Part shown: positions 1 through 8,922 of the stretch, one piece after another | How the letters are laid out: every line of letters starts with the position of its first letter | How positions within the stretch are numbered: the stretch's first letter is position 1 | DNA from: Chitinophaga sp. XS-30 | GTDB taxonomy: Bacteria; Bacteroidota; Bacteroidia; Chitinophagales; Chitinophagaceae | Assembly: GCF_008086345.1 (NCBI RefSeq) | Contig: NZ_CP043006.1 | Coordinates: forward strand, 494,032-558,031 | DNA length: 64,000 nucleotides | Reading direction: 5' to 3' | The notes under the pieces: model-generated | Database searches by the model: none | Seen by the model: only the letters and a program-made list of their open reading frames with translations | Told to the model about the DNA's origin: nothing | Made by a program: the position numbers and the translations under genes

Positions 1-1
1 T

Positions 2-1054
2 TATATCAAAACGCTGGTACTCACCCCTACCCGTGAACTCGCGATCCAGATTGCGGAAAACTTCCGGGATTATGGTGCGCATACCGGCCTCCGGCACCTG
101 GTGATCTTTGGCGGGGTATCTCCGCAAACGCAGATCCAGACGCTGAAACAGGGCACGGATATTCTCATTGCCACACCCGGCAGGCTGCTGGACCTTTGGC
201 AGCAGGGGCATATCAACCTCCGCAACATCCACCAGTTCGTGCTGGATGAGGCAGACCGTATGCTGGACATGGGTTTTATCCACGATGTAAAAAGAGTGAT
301 CACCAAGCTGCCGGAAAAAAGGCAGACGCTCTTCTTCTCCGCAACCATGCCTGCAGAGATCGCACATCTTGCCAATTCCATTCTCACCAATCCGGAGAAA
401 GTGGCCGTTACGCCGGTTTCTTCCACAGCGGAGAAAGTGGAACAGCGCATGTACTATACGGATAAAGCAGCGAAGCGTTCTTTGCTGATCCATGTATTGA
501 AAGATCCGTCCATTGTCAGCGCACTGGTATTTACCCGCACCAAGCACGGGGCAGACCGGGTGGCCAAGGAACTGAGCAGAGCACAGATCTCCGCCAGCGC
601 CATTCACGGCGATAAATCGCAGAATGCCCGCCAAAGGGCATTGACCGATTTCAAGGGCGGCCGCATCCGCGTACTGGTAGCAACGGATATTGCTGCAAGG
701 GGCATTGATGTGGACAATCTCTCCCATGTGATCAACTACGAGATCCCCAACGTACCGGAAACCTATGTACACCGCATTGGCCGTACAGGACGCGGCGGCG
801 CAAGCGGCATCGCACTGTCTTTCTGCGATGATGAGGAAAGAGCGTACCTGAAAGATATCACAAAGCTGATCGCACAGAACATCCCGGTAGTGGAAGGCCA
901 TCCCTTCCCCGCCAGCATGACCGCCCCGGCAAGACCGGCGCCAGTTGTGCAGATGCGGCAATCCTCCGCCCAGCAGATCGCCGGGAAGAAAAGGAGTAAC
1001 CCGCAGCACGGGAAAAGGAAATGGCATGGAAGGCCGCAACAGAAACAGGCGTAA
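2..1054 (+). CDS. DEAD-box ATP-dependent RNA helicase, RhlE-type (5' truncated by window edge)
   Basis: The frame is open from base 2, so the true start lies before the window; about 350 residues remain. Motifs in order: PTRELA (fragment residues 9-14), GG and TPGR, DEAD (about 82-85), SAT (about 113-115), then the second RecA lobe with ARGID and HRIGRTGR. Only the Q motif and Walker A region are missing. The order and spacing fit RhlE-type helicases, which unwind short RNA duplexes during ribosome assembly or cold adaptation. The C-terminal tail of about 70 residues is basic and low in complexity, as is usual for RNA-binding tails of this family. A strong terminator follows, so it is the last gene of its transcript. 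An internal GTG at 101 is not a real start, because conserved helicase motif Ia lies upstream of it. Confidence 0.93.
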   Translation, partial: YIKTLVLTPTRELAIQIAENFRDYGAHTGLRHLVIFGGVSPQTQIQTLKQGTDILIATPGRLLDLWQQGHINLRNIHQFVLDEADRMLDMGFIHDVKRVITKLPEKRQTLFFSATMPAEIAHLANSILTNPEKVAVTPVSSTAEKVEQRMYYTDKAAKRSLLIHVLKDPSIVSALVFTRTKHGADRVAKELSRAQISASAIHGDKSQNARQRALTDFKGGRIRVLVATDIAARGIDVDNLSHVINYEIPNVPETYVHRIGRTGRGGASGIALSFCDDEERAYLKDITKLIAQNIPVVEGHPFPASMTAPARPAPVVQMRQSSAQQIAGKKRSNPQHGKRKWHGRPQQKQA

Positions 1055-1078
1055 AACCTTGTCGTTATATTTTTACGA

Positions 1079-1112
1079 AGAGGCTGTATCGAAGTGATAC
1101 AGCCTCTTTTTA
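1079..1112 (+). terminator. Rho-independent terminator after the helicase
   Basis: A perfect 12-bp stem (1079-1090 with 1096-1107) has a 5-base loop and is followed by five T. It ends the helicase transcript. The stem can also form on the minus strand, but there the following bases lack a clean T run, so it is at best a weak terminator for the convergent cytochrome operon. Confidence 0.9.
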
Positions 1113-1131
1113 TTAGGCTCTAAAGCCCCCG

Positions 1132-2550
1132 CTATCCCCGTACTTTCCTGTACACCATCGTATCTGTCGCCAGCACCGGCATCCTGTACCCTCCGGTATC
1201 TATCCTCGCTTCCGGTAATACGCTACGCAACTGGGCTATACCGGCCGGCGTTACATTTGTATTATAGATGAACAACTCACGGAGCGCATTGTTTTGCTGT
1301 AAAGTGGCCATGCCCTTATCACTGATCTTTGTACCCACCAGGTTCAGATATTTCAGCTGTTTACAATCCGCCAGGGCAGGCAACCCCGCATCAGTAATGG
1401 CAGTATGCTCCAGCTGCAGGCGGGTCAGTTGCGGCAACTGCGCCAGCACCTGCAATGCGGAATCGCCAATTTTTGTACCGGTCAGTTTGAGCCATACGAT
1501 CTGCTCTTTCAAAGGCAGCAACAGCGCGGCATCCTTGTCTGAGAACCCCGGCGCGTTCACACAATTGATCATCACGTAATTGCTGCCGGCCGCTACCGGC
1601 ATAACTTTCACGCCGATGGCCTCCAGCGCCTCCCGGTCTTTCTCCGGCACCGCGCTCACTTCCGCCGGCGGAACAAAAGGATGCGCAGCCGTAGCACCCG
1701 AGGGCTGCATGGCTTCCAGCACCAGTTGAATGCGCGGGGATTTAGCCAGCTCCCTGACGGACGCCGAATCGGAAGCGCCCTGCGCGATCCACCAGTACAA
1801 TATCTCCACCTGCTGCGGGGTCAGTTGCGGCTTGCCTTTAGGCGGCATCCGCTTGTCATCTTCTTCCGGCAGTATAAGCCTTTTGTACAGCTCGCTGGCT
1901 TCGGGCAGACTGTCTTTCAGCACTGGCCCGTTCTCGCCCCCACCGCGGATATGTTCCATACCATCCAGCCGCAGTCCGCCTTTCAGCTTCTGTGCATTAT
2001 GGCAACTGTAACATTTCTGCTCCAGGATGGGCTTCACCAGCTGTTCGTACACCTTTGCTTCGCCGATATTGGTGATCGCTGCCGTTTGCTGTTGCCGGCG
2101 GCCCGGCAGGGCTGCCGTGAGATAATCATCGCCATGCGTCAGCGACCCACCGTAATGGCCCGCGGCGGATAACAATGCGATCATCAGGCCGGACAGCGGG
2201 AACCGCAGCCTTTTCAGCAGAACGAAGCGGTGAAGGAAGCACAGCACCACCGCTATAACGGCAACGGCTATACCCAGCCACTGGTGCAATGCCAGCGCTT
2301 CTTCTTCATATCCACCGGAAAGCGACAAAAGGTATCCCGCAATGCAGGAGAATATGGCGGACAATGCGCCGAAGATCATCACCGGCAGTACGGCGGCGGA
2401 CAGGAAAGCAAGGCGCTTCAGCCTGCCCAGGCCTTCCAGGATGAAGGCCACCATCAGCATGCCGATAGGGAGATGCACCAGCAGAGGATGAAATCTTCCA
2501 AAAAATAAAGCCCAGCTTCCTTCCCGGGCGATCTGCATTAATTCCATCAT
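1132..2550 (-). CDS. DUF2231 membrane protein with c-type cytochrome domain and leucine-rich repeats
   Basis: Three parts are visible in 472 residues. Residues about 15-135 form four hydrophobic segments beginning FHPLLVHLPIG, the DUF2231 signature. A planctomycete-type cytochrome domain follows with heme motif CYSCH (180-184) and a later PPKG segment typical of PSCyt1-like domains. From about residue 350 come leucine-rich repeats of the form LxxLxLxxTxIxDxGLxxL. The protein is probably an inner-membrane anchor that holds a periplasmic heme domain and a protein-binding LRR surface. Its start codon overlaps the end of the preceding isomerase gene by 4 bases, so the two are translationally coupled. 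It is the last gene of the four-gene operon. The exact electron donor or substrate cannot be read from the sequence. Confidence 0.85.
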   Translation of the reverse strand: MMELMQIAREGSWALFFGRFHPLLVHLPIGMLMVAFILEGLGRLKRLAFLSAAVLPVMIFGALSAIFSCIAGYLLSLSGGYEEEALALHQWLGIAVAVIAVVLCFLHRFVLLKRLRFPLSGLMIALLSAAGHYGGSLTHGDDYLTAALPGRRQQQTAAITNIGEAKVYEQLVKPILEQKCYSCHNAQKLKGGLRLDGMEHIRGGGENGPVLKDSLPEASELYKRLILPEEDDKRMPPKGKPQLTPQQVEILYWWIAQGASDSASVRELAKSPRIQLVLEAMQPSGATAAHPFVPPAEVSAVPEKDREALEAIGVKVMPVAAGSNYVMINCVNAPGFSDKDAALLLPLKEQIVWLKLTGTKIGDSALQVLAQLPQLTRLQLEHTAITDAGLPALADCKQLKYLNLVGTKISDKGMATLQQNNALRELFIYNTNVTPAGIAQLRSVLPEARIDTGGYRMPVLATDTMVYRKVRG

Positions 2551-3446
2551 CCTTTGCTGTATCTCGATTTAAAAAGCTTCATCATATGCACATTGATATC
2601 CCATTGGTTGGCGAGTGGCTGTCTTGTATAAGGCAATGCCGGCATATAATCTACGGGGCCGAACTCTGTAAGCACGGTAAGCGTCTCGCCTTTGGACTGT
2701 TTATGCTTCACCACTTCGTCCCACCAGGCGAAATGCGCTTTTACGGCCTGTTCCCATTCCGGCGCACGGGGGTCGTTGACCTGCGCGCCCTGCGGGTGGC
2801 CCACCCTGGCGTGAATATGCCCTGCACGCGCCAACGCCATGGACACGGTTTCCTGCTGGTCCTGCAACAGCGATTCATGCACATTGCACCAGTGAGAGAT
2901 ATCCAGCGTAAGTCGCAGTGCAGGCTTTGTCTCGATGAACTGCCGGGCCACATGGGCGGCAAACAGCATGCGGGAACGATGCGTTTCGTGGTACACCGGT
3001 ATTTTCGTTTCCTGCGCGATGCGCGTGGTGATATCGATCAGGCGGCTGTTCTGCTCAAAGGAAAAGTAATCCTTCCCGGAGTGACAGTTGATATACAGCG
3101 GGCGTTTACGCTGCTGTGAAGTGGCCGCGGAAAGCGCTGCCTCGAATGAGGCGGCATGCTTCGTATATTCATTACTGTTACCTGTGCATAAGAACCCTAC
3201 TTCCAGGTTATATTTATCCAGCGCCGAAAAGAGGGCGTCATCATCTTTCCACCACACTTCAATACCATCATACCCTGCGTCTTTTGCGCGTTTGCAGAAC
3301 TCGTCTATCGTGCCGGGGAATCCCCAGTTGGTGGCCAGCATCAGCAGCCGGAAACCGGGCGCCATGCTATGGGCAAAGGAAGGTAACAGGGATGCGACGC
3401 CGAGCACGGCGGATTGTTTCAGAAAATTCCTTCTGTGGATTTGCAT
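2547..3446 (-). CDS. Sugar phosphate isomerase/epimerase-type TIM-barrel protein, exported
   Basis: This is a 299-residue member of the xylose isomerase-like TIM-barrel superfamily (AP endonuclease 2 fold). A twin-arginine export signal is at the N-terminus (RRNFLKQ, residues 5-11, then a hydrophobic stretch ending near SFAHS). Family features include YDGIEVWW near residue 60, YHETHRSR, and TLDISHWC, where acidic and His residues usually bind a divalent metal. The family isomerises or epimerises sugars and keto-sugars. Export to the periplasm and its place between a DUF1501 gene and a cytochrome gene suggest work on an extracytoplasmic sugar derivative. The substrate is unknown. It is separated from the upstream DUF1501 gene by 2 bases. 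Confidence 0.85.
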   Translation of the reverse strand: MQIHRRNFLKQSAVLGVASLLPSFAHSMAPGFRLLMLATNWGFPGTIDEFCKRAKDAGYDGIEVWWKDDDALFSALDKYNLEVGFLCTGNSNEYTKHAASFEAALSAATSQQRKRPLYINCHSGKDYFSFEQNSRLIDITTRIAQETKIPVYHETHRSRMLFAAHVARQFIETKPALRLTLDISHWCNVHESLLQDQQETVSMALARAGHIHARVGHPQGAQVNDPRAPEWEQAVKAHFAWWDEVVKHKQSKGETLTVLTEFGPVDYMPALPYTRQPLANQWDINVHMMKLFKSRYSKG

Positions 3447-3448
3447 GA

Positions 3449-4936
3449 TCAGCCTAATATTTCGTTGATGATATGCCCTTCTACATCCGTGAGCCGGAAC
3501 GGGCGGCCCTGGAACTGGTAGGTGAGCTTTTCGTGGTCAAAGCCCAGCTGTTGCAGCATGGTGGCATGAATGTCGTGCACGGCCACTTTTCCTTTCACGG
3601 CGCCGAAACCGATCTCGTCCGTTTCGCCCCAGCTGAAGCCTTTACGGATGCCGGCGCCGGCCATCCACATGGTGAAGGCTTCTACGTGATGATCGCGGCC
3701 CATGTAGGGCATTTCTTTACCATCGCGGTTCTCCTGCATGGGCGTGCGGCCAAATTCCCCGCCCCATACCACCAGTGTTTCATCCAGCAGTCCGCGTTGC
3801 TTGAGATCGAGCAGCAGGGCGCTCATGGCCTTGTCTATTTCCCGGCATTTGTTACGCAGACCGTAGTCGATCGAAAGGCCTTCATCTGTTCCGTGAGCAT
3901 CCCATCCCCAGTCGAACAGCTGCACGAAACGAACGCCTTTTTCCACCAGCTTGCGGGCAAGCAGGCAGTTGTTGGCAAAGGATTCCTTGCCGGGCTGTGT
4001 ACCGTACAGCTCGTGAATGTATGCGGGCTCGCTGTTGATGTCCATGACACCCGGGACCGAGATCTGCATTTTATATGCCAGTTCATATTGCGAGATGCGG
4101 GAGAGGATTTCCGGGTCTTTGAATGTTTCGTATTCCTGTTTGTTGACGGCGTTGATCGCCTGGATGGACTGGTAGCGCATGTCCCTGTCCATTCCCGCAG
4201 GATCTGTCAGATACAATACCGGATCGCCTTTTGAACGGCATTGCACACCCTGGTAAACGGAGGGCAGGAACCCGCTTCCCCAGACGCTCTTACCGGCATC
4301 CGGCGTTTTTCCACCGGAGGTCAGCACAACAAACCCGGGCAGGTTGCTGTTCTCGGACCCCAGTCCATATGTCACCCAGGACCCGATGCTGGGCCTTCCC
4401 AGCCGGGCGCTGCCGGTGTGCATGAAGAGCTGGGCGGGACCGTGATTGAACTGGTCCGTCTGCACCGCTTTGAGAAAGCTCACCTCATCTACCACATTGG
4501 CAAAATGCGGCAGGTGATCGCTCACCCATGCGCGGGATTCCCCGTGCTGTTTGAAGTTGGCCTGGGGGCCGAGCATCTTCGGTACGCCACGGATAAAGGC
4601 AAATCGTTTGCCTTCCAGCAGCGAAGGGGGGCAAAGCTGGTTATGCAATTTCTGCAGTTCGGGTTTGTAATCGAACATTTCCAGCTGCGAGGGGGCGCCG
4701 GCCATATGCAGATAGATCACGCTCCTGGCGCGGGCGGGAAAATGCGGTGCGCGCGGCTCGAGGGGGTTCAGGCTCTGCGGCATCCCTTCCCCGGAAGAGG
4801 AGAAGAGATTGCAGCCTCCCAGCAGTGATCCCAGGGCGGTAGCACCGAGACCGGTAATACAGTCGTTCAGAAAATGGCGGCGGGAAAAAAAGCGCGCGGC
4901 CTGCTCATTGGCTTCTTTTATGATTTTTTCAGACAT
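3449..4936 (-). CDS. DUF1501 family exported protein
   Basis: This 495-residue protein carries a twin-arginine motif (SRRHFLND, from residue 18) and a possible lipobox LLGGC with Cys42, so it is exported and perhaps lipid-anchored. The body matches DUF1501, a sulfatase/alkaline-phosphatase-like fold: early YLHMAGAPSQLEMFDYKP, mid WGWDAHG, then VVWGGEFGRTPMQ and MGRDHH, which supply the usual metal-ligand positions. DUF1501 genes almost always pair with DUF1549/DUF1553 genes, as here (next gene upstream, 5 bases away). The biochemical activity of the family is not established; a hydrolase acting outside the cytoplasm is a fair inference. Confidence 0.9.
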   Translation of the reverse strand: MSEKIIKEANEQAARFFSRRHFLNDCITGLGATALGSLLGGCNLFSSSGEGMPQSLNPLEPRAPHFPARARSVIYLHMAGAPSQLEMFDYKPELQKLHNQLCPPSLLEGKRFAFIRGVPKMLGPQANFKQHGESRAWVSDHLPHFANVVDEVSFLKAVQTDQFNHGPAQLFMHTGSARLGRPSIGSWVTYGLGSENSNLPGFVVLTSGGKTPDAGKSVWGSGFLPSVYQGVQCRSKGDPVLYLTDPAGMDRDMRYQSIQAINAVNKQEYETFKDPEILSRISQYELAYKMQISVPGVMDINSEPAYIHELYGTQPGKESFANNCLLARKLVEKGVRFVQLFDWGWDAHGTDEGLSIDYGLRNKCREIDKAMSALLLDLKQRGLLDETLVVWGGEFGRTPMQENRDGKEMPYMGRDHHVEAFTMWMAGAGIRKGFSWGETDEIGFGAVKGKVAVHDIHATMLQQLGFDHEKLTYQFQGRPFRLTDVEGHIINEILG

Positions 4937-4941
4937 GTGCT

Positions 4942-7683
4942 TCAGGATTTGGATAAAAATTCGTCCAGGTTCATGATGGCGTTGGCGACTACCGTGAGTG
5001 CCGCCAGATGCTCCGTACCGGTTTGCTGCTGCTGTTGCAGGAAGGTGGCGGCGGCCTGCGGGTCTTTCCGGAATTTTTCCAGCGCCTGGCCGTACAGCTT
5101 TTCCAGCGCTTCCAGTTTTGCCGGTGTGACGGCCCTGTACATGGCCGCTTTATAACCGGCGCGGATACAGGCTGTTTTATCTGTGCCGCCGGTTTTATGC
5201 ATATTCATCGCCAGGTGCCGGGCTGCTTCCACATACACAGGGTCGTTCAGTGTTACCAGTGCCTGCAGGGGCGTGTTGGTACGTATCCTGCGTTGCAGGC
5301 AAACCTCCCGGCTGGAGCCGTCGAAGGTGATGGTGGAAGGATAGGGACTGGTTCTTTTCAGGAAAGTGTACAGGGCGCGGCGGTATTGGTCGCCGCCTTC
5401 GGAGGTCTTCCAGTATTCCCCGCTCCATACGCTTTCCCATATGCCGTCCGGCTGATAGGGCATTACAGAGGGGCCATGCATTTTCCGGCTGAGCAGGCCG
5501 CTGACTGCCAGCGCCTGATCGCGCACCTGCTCTGCCGTGAGGCGGAAACGCGGCCCACGGGCGAGGTAGCGGTTAGCCGGATCTTTTTCCTGCAATTCCG
5601 GGGAACTGCGGGAATCGCGGCGATAGGCAGCGGACAGCACCATTTCCCGGAGAATGCCTTTCATGCTCCACTGATGATCGTGCATGAAGCGGTAAGCCAG
5701 GTAATCCAGCAACCCGGGATGCGAGGGCAGGAAACCCTGTGTGCCAAAGTCCTCCAGCGTTTCCACCAATCCGGTGCCGAACAGTTGTTCCCACATACGG
5801 TTCACCATCACGCGCGCTGTCAGCGGGTTCTGCTCATCCACCAGCCACTGCGCCAGTCCCAGCCGGTTACGGGGCGCATTGGCAGGGAAAGGATTGAGGG
5901 AGGCCGGAACGTCCGGGGATACGGCCTCTCCCTTCACCAGCCAGTTCCCCCGCTCAAACGTATAGGTCTGCCTGAACATCTCCTGCGGGTTCTCCACCAT
6001 TACCGGCATACTTTCCGGCGACGCGTTCACCAGTTCCATGAATGCTTTTTCCACGGGTTGATAACCCGGCTCCTGTTTGCCGGGCAGGTCATGCCGCAGC
6101 GCAAACCACTCTATGGTCGCTACAGCCTGCAATGGCTGGAGCGCACTATTACGGAAAACAAAATACAGGTGGTGTGAACCTTCGATAGCGGGTATCGGCA
6201 CGGCCAGCACCTGGCGGCCCTCCGGCACAGCCTGACGGGCTATCGTCTTTCCATGCAGACTGTCCAGCCGGATCTCCATTGTACCGCCTGCCTTGTTCGT
6301 CCAGTAATACATCAACAGCCTTGTTCTGCCGTTGAGCGGCACATTTTTCAGCCGGCAGCTGCCGCCATGGCGGATGGATGTGAATTTGGTATCGGCCAGT
6401 TCGCCGTTGATATAATCATCGCAATCATGCGCATGTATCTTGGGTTCAAGTGTCCGCAGGAAATCCCGGGTATCTTTTTCAGCCGCGGCATTGCCATGCT
6501 GACGGGCCCACACTGCCACGTCCTCCACCTGTTTGCGGCTAACGCTGTCGTATAAACGCAGTTTGGGATGTTCGCCGTGGGTGTCCTCATCGCGGGTGTT
6601 ATTAAGGAAAGCCATCAGTTTGTAATAGTCCTCAAACCGGAAGGGATCGTAAGGATGGCTGTGGCATTGCACACAGGCGATAGTAGTGCCCTGCCATACT
6701 TCCATCGTGGTATTCACCCGGTCTATAATGGCGGCGGTACGGAACTCTTCATCCTGGGTGCCGCCTTCATCGTTGCTCATGGTATTGCGGTGAAAGGCGG
6801 TGGCGATCAACTGGTCGTCTGTTGGCGAGGGCAGCAGGTCTCCCGCCAGTTGCTCGATGGAGAACCGGTCGTACGGCATATCCTTGTTAAAGGCATTGAT
6901 AACCCAATCCCGGTAGCGCCAGAACTCCGGGCGGGTATTATCGCGTTCATATCCTTTGGTATCGGCATAGCGGGCAAGGTCCAGCCACATGGCGGCCCAT
7001 CTTTCTCCGTAATGCGGGGAAGCGAGCAGGCTGTCCACCACTTTTTCGTAGGCATTACCGCTCCCGTCAGCCAGGAAGGACTGCAGCATTTCTTCTGTAG
7101 GTGGCAGGCCGGTGATATCCAGGCAGGCACGGCGAAGCAGCGTCACTTTATCGGCCTCCGGCGAAGCATCCAACCCTTCCTCTTCCAGCTTCTTTTCAAT
7201 AAAATAATCTATCCCGCCTGCGGCCGTATTTTTGCCGGAACCGGCGGTTTTCATGGCAGGTGTAGGGGCGGGTGGTTCAGGAGGCACATAGGCCCAGTGT
7301 TCTCCCCATTGCGCTCCCTGATCTACCCAGCGGGTGAGGATGGCGATCTCTTCCTTGCTGAGCGGAGCGCTTTTATAGGGCATCCTTTCTTTCGGGTCCT
7401 TGCTGTGGAGGCGGCGGATAAATTCGCTGCGCGCCGCGTCCCCGGGGATAATGGCGGGATGGCCGCTTTCTGTTTTGCCCAGGGCTTCTTCCCTGAACAA
7501 TACGCTAAACCCGCCGCTTTGTTTCACGCCGCCGTGGCAGGAAATGCAATGTTTGTTAAGGATGGGCTTTACTTCGGAACTGAAATCCACCGGTTTCCTG
7601 CTGCTGCAGCTGAAAAGCAACAGCGTGGCCGGCAATAATGCGATAACGGCGCGGATGGACCGGTACGTGGAGAGATGGTACAT
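4942..7683 (-). CDS. PSCyt1/DUF1549/DUF1553 cytochrome-domain lipoprotein
   Basis: The first gene of the operon encodes 913 residues. The signal peptide ends in a lipobox LLFSC (Cys26). A cytochrome-type domain follows with heme motif CISCH (46-50). The DUF1549 domain contains LDITGLPPT and YGERWAAMWLDLARYADTKGYERD, and the C-terminal DUF1553 domain contains NPLTARVMVNRMWEQLFG and LREMVLSAAYR, with TNTPLQALVTLNDPV near the end. This layout is the hallmark of large Planctomycete families and occurs in some Chitinophagaceae. The function is unproven; the constant pairing with DUF1501 suggests a joint periplasmic redox or hydrolytic process. No consensus promoter was recognised in front of it. 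Confidence 0.9.
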   Translation of the reverse strand: MYHLSTYRSIRAVIALLPATLLLFSCSSRKPVDFSSEVKPILNKHCISCHGGVKQSGGFSVLFREEALGKTESGHPAIIPGDAARSEFIRRLHSKDPKERMPYKSAPLSKEEIAILTRWVDQGAQWGEHWAYVPPEPPAPTPAMKTAGSGKNTAAGGIDYFIEKKLEEEGLDASPEADKVTLLRRACLDITGLPPTEEMLQSFLADGSGNAYEKVVDSLLASPHYGERWAAMWLDLARYADTKGYERDNTRPEFWRYRDWVINAFNKDMPYDRFSIEQLAGDLLPSPTDDQLIATAFHRNTMSNDEGGTQDEEFRTAAIIDRVNTTMEVWQGTTIACVQCHSHPYDPFRFEDYYKLMAFLNNTRDEDTHGEHPKLRLYDSVSRKQVEDVAVWARQHGNAAAEKDTRDFLRTLEPKIHAHDCDDYINGELADTKFTSIRHGGSCRLKNVPLNGRTRLLMYYWTNKAGGTMEIRLDSLHGKTIARQAVPEGRQVLAVPIPAIEGSHHLYFVFRNSALQPLQAVATIEWFALRHDLPGKQEPGYQPVEKAFMELVNASPESMPVMVENPQEMFRQTYTFERGNWLVKGEAVSPDVPASLNPFPANAPRNRLGLAQWLVDEQNPLTARVMVNRMWEQLFGTGLVETLEDFGTQGFLPSHPGLLDYLAYRFMHDHQWSMKGILREMVLSAAYRRDSRSSPELQEKDPANRYLARGPRFRLTAEQVRDQALAVSGLLSRKMHGPSVMPYQPDGIWESVWSGEYWKTSEGGDQYRRALYTFLKRTSPYPSTITFDGSSREVCLQRRIRTNTPLQALVTLNDPVYVEAARHLAMNMHKTGGTDKTACIRAGYKAAMYRAVTPAKLEALEKLYGQALEKFRKDPQAAATFLQQQQQTGTEHLAALTVVANAIMNLDEFLSKS

Positions 7684-7845
7684 ACTTATCAGAATAATGG
7701 AATCTTATGAAATTTACGAAAAAGCAGGAGGGTTTACAACCGTTCGCCGCAAAAACCGGGCAGAAGATGGATTATCTTACGGTGTGGGGGGATTTTTGGC
7801 GAGCAGGGAGGGGTAAAACGGGGCTTGTTTAGTCAGTGCCATAAA

Positions 7846-7871
7846 AAAAGAAGGGTGAAAGACTTCACCCT
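7846..7871 (-). terminator. Minus-strand Rho-independent terminator with no obvious gene in front
   Basis: An 8-bp stem (7852-7859 with 7864-7871) has a 4-base loop. Read on the minus strand it is followed by a run of seven T (A run at 7844-7850 on the plus strand). It would end a transcript that starts to its right, between 7872 and 8428, where no protein gene on the minus strand exists. Read on the plus strand it has no T tract. Confidence 0.7.
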
Positions 7872-8428
7872 CCGGTATATGCATACATTAGACATGAGAC
7901 TTATTTGATGCGGTTCATTTGCACATGCGCCGGACTGCACCCGCTATATTTATTTTTATCGCATTACGGCGTCCATTGTGGATGAAACAATAGAATGCTG
8001 CCTTAAAAGGCGGCAATTGTTCATGAAATATGGGGCATGGACGATGAAAGGCCGGTCAGCAGGCGATCAGTTTTTCCTTGTATGTTATTTTTTACCAGAC
8101 TGACCTTGCCGGGTGCTTTAACCGCATTGAACCCGAAAACAACCACTATGTTACAAGGCAGTTGTTATCGCATCGTGTAATAGCGATATATTGTTGAGAT
8201 CGACTTGGCCCGCAGCCATACTCCCGCGGGAATTTGGTTGATAACCGGCACTTTGCCGGCATAATATCTGCGTCATCATTCACAACTTCATTGAATAAGA
8301 CAAAAATCGGGGGCAGGAGGGGTGAACTGTCGGGGGATTTTTTTTGAGAAATATGCTGATTAATCCGGATCTACTTCACCCTTTTATATCTCTTTCCGCC
8401 TCTATTCAAATAATATTATCAAATTGAT
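7872..8428. other. Long non-coding gap with several hairpins, possible small RNA
   Basis: No convincing open frame occurs here. The gap holds an imperfect long palindrome at about 7982-8024, with a core stem of 6 bp containing one G-T wobble and outer arms that also pair. A short hairpin lies at about 8242-8260 (CCGGCA with TGCCGG). Together with the minus-strand terminator at 7846-7871 this fits a structured minus-strand RNA, but I found no match to tmRNA 3' features. The right end must also hold the promoters of the XRE gene; I could not assign a consensus element there. Confidence 0.35.
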
Positions 8429-8827
8429 ATGCAACCAATCTCCCGGAGACTCAGCTCCTTCCTTCAACATAAAGGTTTGTCCACTTCAGCATTTTGCCGT
8501 ATTCTGCAATACAGGAGTTGCGAGAAGATTGCGCGGCTGTTCAGGCTGAAGCACGCGAAACCGAGTGTGGATATACTGGAAGACATTGCCAATCATTTCA
8601 GCGACCTGAATATCCGCTGGCTGATCACGGGTAATGGGGAGATGCTGGCAACGCAACGTTTGCCGGAAGCCGCGGCCTCCATCGAAAATGCGCGGCTGCA
8701 GGTTATCCGGCAGGCGGGCAGCGATACCTTTATACCATTTGCCGGCGGGCAAAATCCGGCAGCAATAGCTACCCCGGCCCGCCCTCAGCTGGTACACGTC
8801 ATAGAACAAATGCGGGATGAAAATTAG
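8429..8827 (+). CDS. XRE-family helix-turn-helix protein
   Basis: This 132-residue protein has an N-terminal helix-turn-helix of the lambda-repressor type at about residues 5-60 (FLQHKGLSTSAFCRILQY, then KPSVDILEDIANHF). The stretch LNIRWLITGNGEML follows, which is characteristic of small Bacteroidota XRE proteins. The C-terminal half (about 70-132) is proline- and alanine-rich with no recognised domain. It is a likely DNA-binding regulator, possibly of a neighbouring operon. It is alone on its strand and convergent with the SusD gene. GC content and codon use look like the surroundings. Confidence 0.8.
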   Translation: MQPISRRLSSFLQHKGLSTSAFCRILQYRSCEKIARLFRLKHAKPSVDILEDIANHFSDLNIRWLITGNGEMLATQRLPEAAASIENARLQVIRQAGSDTFIPFAGGQNPAAIATPARPQLVHVIEQMRDEN

Positions 8828-8852
8828 CGTCACTTCCCGAATTCCCTAATAT

Positions 8853-8887
8853 CAGAAAGGGCCGTCTTGATAGATGGCCCTTTTCTG
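8853..8887. terminator. Bidirectional hairpin terminator between XRE and SusD genes
   Basis: Arms of about 8 bp (AAAGGGCC with GGCCCTTT) lie between two convergent genes and are flanked by T-rich sequence on the plus side and a shorter one on the minus side. It probably serves both transcripts. Confidence 0.7.
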
Positions 8888-8922
8888 TTTACTGTTTTTT
8901 ATTTATCGCTTTTATCAAAAGA

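Noticed and set aside
5008..6177. Long plus-strand open frame opposite the DUF1553 gene
   Set aside because: It is the antisense shadow of a well-supported gene with heme and family motifs; its own translation has no domain.
8301..8348. Possible terminator from two G-rich blocks (TCGGGGG twice)
   Set aside because: The two blocks are direct, not inverted, copies and cannot form a stem.
7872..8428. tmRNA in the long gap
   Set aside because: No tRNA-like T arm or 3' acceptor sequence is present next to the terminator.
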